This document shows, one piece after another, positions 1-5,306 of a DNA stretch of 8,561 nt. Made by a program: the position numbers and the translations under genes. This DNA comes from a bacterium (lineage in GTDB: Bacteria > Planctomycetota > JACOTG01 > JAUIME01). Within the stretch, counting starts at the first letter, position 1, and each line of letters opens with the position of its first letter. The DNA is taken from positions 1 through 8,561 of the forward strand of contig JAUIME010000196.1 in assembly GCA_030433195.1 (NCBI GenBank), given 5' to 3'. Under the pieces are notes generated by a model. It searched no databases, was not told the DNA's origin, and saw nothing but the letters and a program-made list of their open reading frames with translations.

Positions 1-491
1 GCGCGGGACCTGCGGCGCGCGAGGTTCGACGCCGTCGCGTTGCAACCCACGCCGCTCACGTGCGTGGCATTGCGGAGCGCGTCGCGGTCGGATTCGGGGA
101 GCCCGTACACGAAGCGCTCGAGCCAATCGGGTGCGGCGTGCGGCTTGCCGTACCAGCGTTCGTAGGTCGCGGCGTCGCGCAGCCGGAAGTCGGCCGACAG
201 ATCGATGATCCGCGGCGCGAGACCCGCCCAGTGCTCGATGCGACGCGACGCCTCCCCGTGCGGCAGCGCGAGGAACAACAGGTCGCACGCCTCGACCTCG
301 GCCGCGGTCACGAACTTGAGATCGGTTCGGCCACGCAGGTTGGGGTGCGTCGCGCGCACGAACTTGCCGGCGCTCGATTCGGACGTGATCTGGGCGACCT
401 CGACGCCGGGATGGTCGAGGAGCAAGCGCAGCAGCTCGCCCCCCGTGTACCCCGATCCGCCGACGATCGCCGCCTTCGCGCGCGCCGTCAC
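1..491 (-). CDS. lysY: LysW-gamma-L-alpha-aminoadipyl-6-phosphate reductase, LysY/ArgC family (3' end beyond window)
   Basis: This is the N-terminal 163 codons of an ArgC/LysY-type semialdehyde dehydrogenase. The family reduces the acyl phosphate on carrier-bound aminoadipate (LysY) or on N-acetylglutamate (ArgC) to the semialdehyde, using NADPH in the cytosol. Visible features are the Rossmann dinucleotide motif GGSGYTGGELLRLL (about residues 11-24), the ALPHG segment (75-79), DLSADFRL (97-104), VYGLPE (128-133) and the catalytic cysteine in GVGCNATA (Cys150). GCNAT, rather than the PGCYPT usual in ArgC, points to the LysY branch, as do the neighbours lysW and lysX. The start is GTG at 491, whose last two bases form part of the lysX stop (GTGA). 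No Shine-Dalgarno is visible, so translation is probably coupled to lysX. The final residues before the edge (LARRRSR) look unusual for the family and cannot be judged without the missing part. Confidence 0.92.
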   Translation of the reverse strand, partial: MTARAKAAIVGGSGYTGGELLRLLLDHPGVEVAQITSESSAGKFVRATHPNLRGRTDLKFVTAAEVEACDLLFLALPHGEASRRIEHWAGLAPRIIDLSADFRLRDAATYERWYGKPHAAPDWLERFVYGLPESDRDALRNATHVSGVGCNATASNLARRRSR

Positions 492-1342
492 GCCACCGGA
501 CGCGCCATCGAGAGCGCGTGCTCGACGATGAGCCCGGGGATGTCGACACCGGTGGTATCGATCGAGTTCCGGTACTCCATCGTGTAGTTGACCTCGTTGA
601 CGAGCAGCTTGCCGTCCTGATCTTCGAGGAGATCGATCGCGACCACGCCCCCGCCGACCGCTGTCGCGGCGCGCCGCGAGATGTCGTCGATCTCGGGGGT
701 GACCGGGCAGTTCGACGCCGAGCCGCCACGCGCCGTGTTGGTGATCCAGTGCTCGGATTTGCGGTAGATCGCGGCCACGGTGCGGTCGCCGATCACGAAC
801 GAGCGGATGTCCCGGCCGGGCTTCTCGATGTAGTCCTGGATGTAGAAGATCGCGTGGTGGTAGGTGCCGAGGACTTCCTTGTGCTCGAGAACCGCCTCGG
901 CGGCCTCGCGATCGTTGACCTTGGTGAGCAGTCGGCCCCAAGAGCCGACGGCCGGCTTCAGCACGATCGGGTAGCCCATCTCCTCGATCGCTTCGAGCGC
1001 CGACTCGACCGTGAACGCCACCATCACGCGGGGGCTCGGAACTCCTTCGCGGAAGAGCGCTTGGCTCGTCAGCAGCTTGTTCCCGCAGACGTTGGCGACG
1101 TGCGCCGAGTTGATGCAGAAGAGCCCTTCGTCCTCGAGCAGTCCGAGAGCGTACAGCGCGCGCCCGTGGCTGATGCAGCGCTCGATCACGGCCCCGTACT
1201 CGGCGAACTGTTTGGCGCCCATGTCGAATTTGATCTTGCGATCGTCGATGACGTCGTACGCCACGTTCTGTTTGCGAAGCGCCGCGAACAGCAGCTTCTC
1301 TTCGACACGGATGCGCGATGCCAGTACGCCGATCTTGCTCAT
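488..1342 (-). CDS. lysX: Alpha-aminoadipate--LysW ligase LysX (ATP-grasp, RimK-like)
   Basis: LysX uses ATP to join the alpha-amino group of alpha-aminoadipate to the C-terminal glutamate side chain of the carrier LysW, the protecting step of carrier-dependent lysine synthesis. The 284 residues match the usual family length of about 280. ATP-grasp features are GNKLLTSQAL (87-96), the nucleotide-binding lysine in VLKPAVGSWGRLL (127-139, Lys129), YIEKPGRDIRSFVIG (171-185), the basic-glycine loop NTARGGSASNC (202-212) and the metal-binding NEVN (249-252). The segment NSIDTTGVDIPG (259-270) is the LysX form; as I recall, the glutamate-using ArgX relatives have a different residue pair and sequence there. 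The ATG at 1342 is preceded by AGGAG eight bases upstream. The gene begins 40 bases after lysW and overlaps lysY by four bases, so the three form one operon. A bifunctional lysine/ornithine role is possible, but LysX is the best reading. Confidence 0.95.
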   Translation of the reverse strand: MSKIGVLASRIRVEEKLLFAALRKQNVAYDVIDDRKIKFDMGAKQFAEYGAVIERCISHGRALYALGLLEDEGLFCINSAHVANVCGNKLLTSQALFREGVPSPRVMVAFTVESALEAIEEMGYPIVLKPAVGSWGRLLTKVNDREAAEAVLEHKEVLGTYHHAIFYIQDYIEKPGRDIRSFVIGDRTVAAIYRKSEHWITNTARGGSASNCPVTPEIDDISRRAATAVGGGVVAIDLLEDQDGKLLVNEVNYTMEYRNSIDTTGVDIPGLIVEHALSMARPVA

Positions 1343-1382
1343 CGGTGGGTCTCCTGCGGTTGCTGCGGGGGGCGGCGGAGCC

Positions 1383-1553
1383 TTACTCCCCCCAGTCCTC
1401 TTCTTCTTCGGGCGCCGGGGCGACCGTCAACGGATCGAGCGCGGTGACCTCGAGCTCGACGCCGCACTCGGGGCAGGGCAGGATCTCGCCTTGCACCGTC
1501 GAGTCGTCGCTCGTGATGTCCGCGCCGCATTCGGGGCAGCTCGTCGTGGCCAT
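1383..1553 (-). CDS. lysW: Amino-group carrier protein LysW
   Basis: LysW is a small acidic carrier. Its C-terminal glutamate is linked through its gamma-carboxyl to the alpha-amino group of aminoadipate, which protects that group while LysZ, LysY and LysJ act; LysK then releases lysine. The 56-residue product has the family hallmarks: a zinc-binding pair of CPECG motifs (Cys6/Cys9 and Cys27/Cys30), the linker GEILPCPECGVELEV, an acidic tail (EEEEDWGE) and the terminal EDWGE needed for conjugation. The ATG at 1553 is chosen because AAAGGA lies eight bases upstream (1562-1567) and the zinc motif begins at once. A longer in-frame start at 1628 would add a 25-residue arginine-rich leader foreign to the family and would cross the likely promoter. 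It is the first gene of the lys unit. Confidence 0.96.
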   Translation of the reverse strand: MATTSCPECGADITSDDSTVQGEILPCPECGVELEVTALDPLTVAPAPEEEEDWGE

Positions 1554-1561
1554 GCTGAACG

Positions 1562-1567
1562 TCCTTT
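1562..1567 (-). promoter_or_regulatory. Ribosome binding site of lysW
   Basis: AAAGGA on the minus strand with an eight-base spacer to the ATG at 1553. It decides between this start and the longer in-frame start at 1628. Confidence 0.75.
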
Positions 1568-1596
1568 CGTGCTCGATCAGATGTGGAAAGCCGCGC

Positions 1597-1605
1597 ATTC
1601 TAGCA
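1597..1605 (-). promoter_or_regulatory. Candidate extended -10 promoter of the lysWXY operon
   Basis: The minus strand reads TGCTAGAAT: an extended -10 (TGn) followed by TAGAAT, one base from the TATAAT consensus. Transcription would begin near 1590, giving a leader of roughly 35-40 bases before lysW. There is no good -35 at 17 bases; TTGCTC lies 20 bases upstream, inside the tandem repeat. An extended -10 without a -35, with repeats placed where an activator would bind, suggests regulated initiation. This is seen in the sequence but untested. Confidence 0.5.
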
Positions 1606-1608
1606 ACT

Positions 1609-1652
1609 CGCGGACGGGTTTCGAGCAAGGCGCGCGAGGGTTTCGAGCAAGG
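1609..1652. repeat. Two tandem 22-bp repeats upstream of the lysW promoter
   Basis: Units 1609-1630 and 1631-1652 agree at 19 of 22 positions, with an identical 15-base core (plus strand GGGTTTCGAGCAAGG; minus strand CCTTGCTCGAAACCC). A spacing of 22 bp is about two helical turns, placing both cores on one face of the DNA. The block ends four bases upstream of the extended -10, roughly -20 to -62 of the presumed start. A degraded third unit with small insertions may lie at 1661-1682. Such geometry is typical of operator sites for a dimeric regulator, but the protein is unknown. Confidence 0.65.
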
Positions 1653-1685
1653 TGGGGTCGCGCGGAGCGGGTGTGCTTCGAGGGG

Positions 1686-1787
1686 CCCGGACTTCTCGTC
1701 AGCTCGATGATCCTGCGGCGGCTCTCAACGCCGCGGTTTGCATCGCAGTTCTCTGGAGGTAGGAGGTGCGCCTTCGAGAAGTCCGGG
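1686..1787. repeat. 102-bp element bounded by perfect 13-bp inverted repeats
   Basis: CCCGGACTTCTCG at 1686-1698 is the exact reverse complement of 1775-1787. Between them, CTGCGGCG (1713-1720) can pair with CGCCGCGG (1729-1736) around an eight-base loop, with one G-T wobble, giving a branched fold. The interior also contains GGAGGTAGGAGGT on the plus strand (1755-1767), so a minus-strand transcript would carry CACCTCCT, the anti-Shine-Dalgarno sequence. It could be a structured leader or small RNA, or a miniature inverted-repeat element. No target-site duplication is evident at the ends. Confidence 0.5.
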
Positions 1788-1827
1788 AGACCGCGTTCGA
1801 AAGGGCATGGCACTGAAGGAGAAACAG

Positions 1828-1865
1828 GCGTGAGCCGCGGACGTCCCCGCGTCCGCAGCTCACGC
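1828..1865 (-). terminator. Strong hairpin, possible transcription terminator
   Basis: Arms 1828-1842 and 1851-1865 pair over 15 positions with one mismatch, around the eight-base loop 1843-1850. On the minus strand the stem is followed by CTGTTTCTCCTT, a weak T-rich stretch; on the plus strand no T tract follows. It lies between queG and lysW and could stop read-through from queG, or simply be a structured RNA. The fold is clear; the role is inferred. Confidence 0.45.
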
Positions 1866-2172
1866 TCCCAACCACCGCGGCAGATATTCGCATCACGGCA
1901 ACTCACTGCCTATTCGGAAAAGTACTGATCTTTTGATTGTGGTTCGGGCGAACCGAACCCGAGAGCCGAGATGTGGAAGACGACCAACGTCGCAGCAGAA
2001 CGTGCGGTCGACGAGCCACGCGAAGTGGGGCGTTTTGTCGCGTCCGCGAGGGTTCTGTCGTGAGGATCCGAGGCGGGGGCTTCTCCAGGACGTAGAGGAT
2101 CCTGCTACAGCGGCCTACGGAATTGGATGACTCAAGTTTCTTCGCCCTGCACCGATCATCGGGATCCTCGAC

Positions 2173-2216
2173 GACGGAGCACGAACGCCGATCGCTGAGC
2201 ATCGGCTTCGTCCGTC
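2173..2216. repeat. Imperfect long hairpin in the queG-lysW gap
   Basis: Segments 2173-2178, 2182-2185 and 2187-2192 pair with 2211-2216, 2207-2210 and 2201-2206, giving 16 base pairs interrupted by a three-base and a one-base bulge and closed by an eight-base loop. No T tract follows on either strand, so it is not a classic terminator. It may belong to a structured RNA. Confidence 0.35.
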
Positions 2217-2415
2217 ATGCTGCTGACTCTCTCGTCGTCGCCCGAGGAGTGACTCGCCTCGGTTACTGCCACTCGATCCGATTCGGGTGTAGGGCTAGAA
2301 CCGATCGGGCATTCGCCGACATCCTGAACCTTCGGCACGATCTCCGTGACCCACGCCAAACGCGCTACCGGGACGGTCCATACGAGGCATGGCCGGGCAT
2401 GCGGTCACGGAGGTC

Positions 2416-2437
2416 GTCGCCACCTTTTCGCGGCGAC
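2416..2437 (-). terminator. Small hairpin just after the queG stop
   Basis: GTCGCC (2416-2421) pairs with GGCGAC (2432-2437) across a ten-base loop, beginning eight bases after the queG stop codon. There is no T run on the minus strand, so as an intrinsic terminator it would be weak. Confidence 0.25.
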
Positions 2438-2444
2438 TTTGGCA

Positions 2445-3659
2445 TCACAGCCGTTGGAGAGTGAGCCGGATCTCCTCGGCGACGCGGGCATCTTGTTCGC
2501 GCAGTTCGTGGTGCTCCAGCACGGTGCGTGCGCGACCGGCCCATTCGCGACCGCTCGATAGTTCCCCGATCGCCCAGGCCACGTGGAGCCGTACGAGCCA
2601 CGACGGATCTTCAAGGGACTTCGCGAGCGGGTCGAGTGCGCCCTCGCTTCGTGAGTTCCCGAGTGCGATCGCGACGTTGCGCAGGAACCCGTCGCGGCCG
2701 GCGCGCCAGATCGGCGAATGACGAAAGCGCGCGCGAAAGGCATCGGCGTCGAGCTCGAGGTAGGCGATCAGATCCGGCGCCGTCAGATCCGAGGCGGCCT
2801 TCGCGTCGGCCGCGGTCGTCGGCTGCGCGAACTTGTTCCACGGGCAGACGTCTTGGCACAAGTCGCACCCGAAGATCCAAGAGCCCATGCCTGCGCGCAG
2901 ATCGCGATCGATGACGCCTCGATGCTCGATCGTGAGGTACGAGATACATCGTCTCGCGTCGAGGACGTACGGCTCGGGAAACGCGTCGGTCGGACAGACG
3001 TCGAGACAAGCGCGGCAACTTCCGCAGTGATCCTTGCTGCGCTGGCCGGTCGGTAGCTCGAGGTCGACGAGGATCTCGGCGAGAAACGTGAGACTCCCGA
3101 GCGATCGCGAGAGCAAGAGCGTGTTCTTGCCGATCCATCCCAATCCGGCTTCGCGTGCGTAGGGGCGCTCGAGGATCGGGGCCGTGTCGACCGCGATGCG
3201 CGTGCGTGCTCCGAGTTCGTCGTGCAAAAACGTCGCGAGAGCTCGCACGTCGCGGCGGAGCCACTCGTGATAGTCGATGCCGAGCGCGTAGCTCGCGACC
3301 CGTCCGACGAGAGCGCCGGTCGAATCGTTGGGGCTCTCGAGGGCAGACGCATCGCTCGTCGAATCCGGTGCGTAGCTCCGGACGAGACAGATCACGGTCC
3401 GAGCCCAGTCGTGTTCGACCGTGACGTCGGCTCGTCTCTCGACCACGCGCTCCATGTACTGCATCGATCCGTGGTAGCCGCGCGCGAGCCACTCGCGCAG
3501 CCGCTCGCTTTCTCCGGGATCGGTCGCGCGTGCGAATCCGACGTCGTCGAACCCGAGCCGAGCGGCTCTTGCGCGGATGAGGTCGGCGGGCGCACTCGGT
3601 GGCGTCGGCCGTTCGTCGGCGGGTTCCGGCGGCGGAAGATCGGCGTTCGTCGAAGCCAT
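2445..3659 (-). CDS. queG: Epoxyqueuosine reductase QueG
   Basis: QueG is the cobalamin- and iron-sulfur-dependent enzyme that reduces epoxyqueuosine to queuosine at position 34 of GUN-anticodon tRNAs, the last step of the pathway, in the cytosol. The 404 residues include the substrate and cofactor region with GRVASYALGIDYH (119-131), the catalytic aspartate in VDTAPILER (Asp158), GLGWIGKNT (172-180), and a ferredoxin-like insert with two [4Fe-4S] motifs (Cys212/215/218/222 and Cys238/265/268/272, the latter ending CDLCQDVCPWN). A C-terminal HEAT-like helical stretch follows from about 325. The full-length form with HEAT repeats fits the long QueG type. The ATG at 3659 gives a proline-rich leader of about 25 residues before the conserved domain. 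Its upstream GAGGTGG is rather distant (13 bases), so a slightly different start is possible. It stands alone: 160 bases after the secreted-protein gene and 890 before lysW. Confidence 0.96.
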   Translation of the reverse strand: MASTNADLPPPEPADERPTPPSAPADLIRARAARLGFDDVGFARATDPGESERLREWLARGYHGSMQYMERVVERRADVTVEHDWARTVICLVRSYAPDSTSDASALESPNDSTGALVGRVASYALGIDYHEWLRRDVRALATFLHDELGARTRIAVDTAPILERPYAREAGLGWIGKNTLLLSRSLGSLTFLAEILVDLELPTGQRSKDHCGSCRACLDVCPTDAFPEPYVLDARRCISYLTIEHRGVIDRDLRAGMGSWIFGCDLCQDVCPWNKFAQPTTAADAKAASDLTAPDLIAYLELDADAFRARFRHSPIWRAGRDGFLRNVAIALGNSRSEGALDPLAKSLEDPSWLVRLHVAWAIGELSSGREWAGRARTVLEHHELREQDARVAEEIRLTLQRL

Positions 3660-3752
3660 GGCCGCCAGCCTACCACCTCGTTTCCGGTCTACGAACGGAG
3701 TCGTCGCGATCTTCGAATGACGCTTCCCGTGACCGCGTGCACTACGAACGAG

Positions 3753-3786
3753 TCCCGCGAGCTCCGAACGAACGGGGCTCGCGGGA
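3753..3786 (-). terminator. Hairpin terminator candidate after the secreted-protein gene
   Basis: TCCCGCGAGC (3753-3762) and GCTCGCGGGA (3777-3786) are perfect inverted repeats. Pairing continues inward through 3764-3766 with 3773-3775 to leave a short loop. The structure begins 33 bases after the TAG of the upstream gene. Only a weak T-containing stretch (CTCGTTCGT) follows, so it may act with Rho or as a 3' RNA-stabilising structure. Confidence 0.5.
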
Positions 3787-3819
3787 TCGTCGAAATCGAT
3801 GGGCTGCGGTCGAGCGCGA

Positions 3820-5115
3820 CTACAGAACCGACAGCATCACCGCATTCGTCGTGCTCGCGCTCTTGGGGCTCGGCGAGCTCGGATCGACGATGATGCCCTG
3901 GAACGTGACCTCGGTGCCGACCGGGAGCCAGGTCGCGTCGCCGTCGTGTAGCAGCAGGAATACGGCCGGGGCATTCGCGGGATCCGCGATCGGGGAGCCG
4001 TCGAAGTACATGCCCGCGCCGACTTGGCTCTCCTTGCCGATGTTGTTCCAGATGGCGGCCGGCGTCGCGCCGCCGGCGAGGAAGAGCGGGAAGCAGAACG
4101 TGCCGAGCTGCGCGGGCAAAGCCGTCTTGGTGACCGGCGTCGGAGTGCCGAGGTTCGCGTGGACGAGGTACTTTCCGTTGCCGCCCGAAGACGGAAGGAG
4201 CATCGTCGTCCAGATGAGGTCGCCGACCCCGACGTGCACGTCGTATGGGCCGAAATCGCCGCCTTGTTTGCCGTTGACGTAGAGCACGTCCGCCGCGGCG
4301 CTCTCTGCTTCCTGGCACGGATCGGCCGACGTACCCGAGACGTCTTCCGAGATCACGGTGAACTCGGGGATGCCGCCCGCCATGAGCTCCACCGAAGAGA
4401 ACGACTGCGGGATCTCGGTTCGATTCTCGGCGACGACGCGCAGCCCGTCGCCCTCGTGCACGATGCCCGTGCTGATGATCTCGAACGGAATGCGTTCCTT
4501 GCCGTCGGTATCGAAGCACATCTTGATGATGTCCCCGCCTTGCAGATCGCATCGGAACACCCAGAAGTCGGCGGGGAGCGTCATGATCGTCGCGGCCGTT
4601 CGCATGACGCGAACCGACGTTCCCGTCTGCATCGGAACCGACGCGACGACGTTCGGGCCGCTCAAGATCTCGACCCTGTGAGACTGGGACCCGACGCCCG
4701 AGAAGTCGGGTGTGAACGAGACCCCGTTCGCATCGGCGACGGCGTGCAGCGACAGCAGCACGGAATCGGCCGGGAGGCCGTTGACATCGCCGCGGACGAG
4801 CCCCGTGAAGGTCGTGCCGACTTGCATGATGTCGACGGGCGCGAGGTCGATCTCGACGCCGGGATCGGGCGGTCCCGTGAGATCGTCGAGCGCGATCGAG
4901 TAGCCGTCGCAGCCGCTCGATCCGAGGTTCGAGATCTTCAGCGTCGTCGCGCGTCCTTTGTCCAGGGAGAGGCACGCTCCGTCGAGAGCGAAGTGTTCGT
5001 AGCCTTGGAACACGAGTTCCGTCTTGCAGCCGCGCGCGTCGGCTCGCGTCGTGCTCATGAGAGCGACGAGGGTCGCGAGGATCGCGATCGTGAGTTTCGT
5101 TCCGGAAGTCGACAT
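3820..5115 (-). CDS. Secreted protein of unknown function
   Basis: I do not recognise a named family. The 431-residue product starts with a clear Sec signal peptide: Lys7, hydrophobic core about 8-20, and a likely signal peptidase I site after ADA (residue 27). The mature part is rich in Gly, Ser, Thr, Asp and small hydrophobics, has about seven cysteines spread along its length, and has no further membrane segment or lipobox, so it should be exported and soluble or surface-bound. From about residue 275 there appears to be a distinct C-terminal module, with VLYVNGKQGGDFGPYDV, GKYLVHANLGTP, LGTFCFPLFLAGGATP, AAIWNNIGK and a final TFQGIIVDPSS followed by TTNAV. The alternating pattern suggests a beta-sandwich. 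From memory only, similar C-terminal stretches occur in exported planctomycete hypothetical proteins. The start is set by AAGGAGG nine bases upstream; an in-frame GTG at 5244 would bury the signal peptide. It lies 191 bases downstream of the kinase gene, same strand. Confidence 0.88.
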   Translation of the reverse strand: MSTSGTKLTIAILATLVALMSTTRADARGCKTELVFQGYEHFALDGACLSLDKGRATTLKISNLGSSGCDGYSIALDDLTGPPDPGVEIDLAPVDIMQVGTTFTGLVRGDVNGLPADSVLLSLHAVADANGVSFTPDFSGVGSQSHRVEILSGPNVVASVPMQTGTSVRVMRTAATIMTLPADFWVFRCDLQGGDIIKMCFDTDGKERIPFEIISTGIVHEGDGLRVVAENRTEIPQSFSSVELMAGGIPEFTVISEDVSGTSADPCQEAESAAADVLYVNGKQGGDFGPYDVHVGVGDLIWTTMLLPSSGGNGKYLVHANLGTPTPVTKTALPAQLGTFCFPLFLAGGATPAAIWNNIGKESQVGAGMYFDGSPIADPANAPAVFLLLHDGDATWLPVGTEVTFQGIIVDPSSPSPKSASTTNAVMLSVL

Positions 5116-5124
5116 GACGTGCTT

Positions 5125-5131
5125 CCTCCTT
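5125..5131 (-). promoter_or_regulatory. Near-perfect Shine-Dalgarno of the secreted-protein gene
   Basis: AAGGAGG with a nine-base spacer to the ATG at 5115. It is the best ribosome binding site in the window, fixes the start of the gene, and suggests high expression. Confidence 0.85.
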
Positions 5132-5306
5132 TTCGGGGTCTCGAATCCGCCTCGACGGCTCCATGCCTCGAGGTCTGGTCGAGCAATCGAAAAGGGGCAG
5201 TGCGGCGTTCCGGAGAAAATCGCGAAAAACACGGCCGGGTGCACGACGGGGCGGCGAAAGGGGAGTCCGCGGCGTCAGGCTGGTCGCGGGCAACCGCGCG
5301 ATGCGT

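Larger units (their letters stand above)
1554..2444. other. Long intergenic region without a convincing gene
   Basis: About 890 bases separate the 3' end of queG from lysW. Open frames here are short and arginine/serine-rich, overlap one another on both strands, and show no domain, signal peptide or clear family motif. Much of 1920-2400 looks less GC-rich than the flanking genes and lacks their strong G/C bias at third codon positions. The region holds the lysW promoter and tandem repeats (1597-1652), the inverted-repeat element (1686-1787), the hairpin at 1828-1865 and an imperfect hairpin at 2173-2216. I see no tRNA, riboswitch class or insertion sequence that I recognise. It may contain a non-coding RNA or the remains of a decayed gene. 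Confidence 0.6.

Noticed and set aside
518..1447. Long plus-strand open frame of 309 codons opposite lysX and lysW
   Set aside because: It is the shadow of two well-recognised genes on the other strand; its Asp/Arg/Val-rich composition follows from high-GC codon bias and shows no domain.
1383..1628. Longer LysW starting at 1628
   Set aside because: The extra 25 residues are unlike any LysW and would be encoded across the likely promoter; AAAGGA sits at the right distance from the ATG at 1553.
1830..1928. Possible 32-codon plus-strand small gene (GTG start, AAGGAG eight bases upstream)
   Set aside because: Good start signals, but the product is basic and low in information, the coding sequence overlaps a strong hairpin, and no neighbour or homologue supports it.
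1941..1960. Short GGTTCG/CGAACC inverted repeat resembling a tRNA T-arm
   Set aside because: The loop is only two bases and no acceptor, D or anticodon arm can be formed around it.
2123..2464. Plus-strand open frame of 113 codons in the queG-lysW gap
   Set aside because: No ribosome binding site, overlaps the 3' end of queG, Arg/Ser-rich with no motif.
3689..3750. Nine-base direct repeat CTACGAACG at 3689 and 3742 upstream of queG
   Set aside because: Short, 53 bases apart and not placed around a recognisable promoter; likely chance.
3820..5244. Longer version of the secreted protein beginning at GTG 5244
   Set aside because: It would place 43 residues before a textbook signal peptide and read through the Shine-Dalgarno at 5125-5131.
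3689..5293. Second minus-strand frame of 534 codons overlapping the secreted-protein gene
   Set aside because: Arginine-rich out-of-frame translation with no recognisable domain; same-strand overlap over the full length of a well-supported gene.
5285..5298. CGCGG-GCAA-CCGCG hairpin after the kinase stop
   Set aside because: Only five base pairs and no T tract; common by chance in DNA this GC-rich, so not called a terminator.
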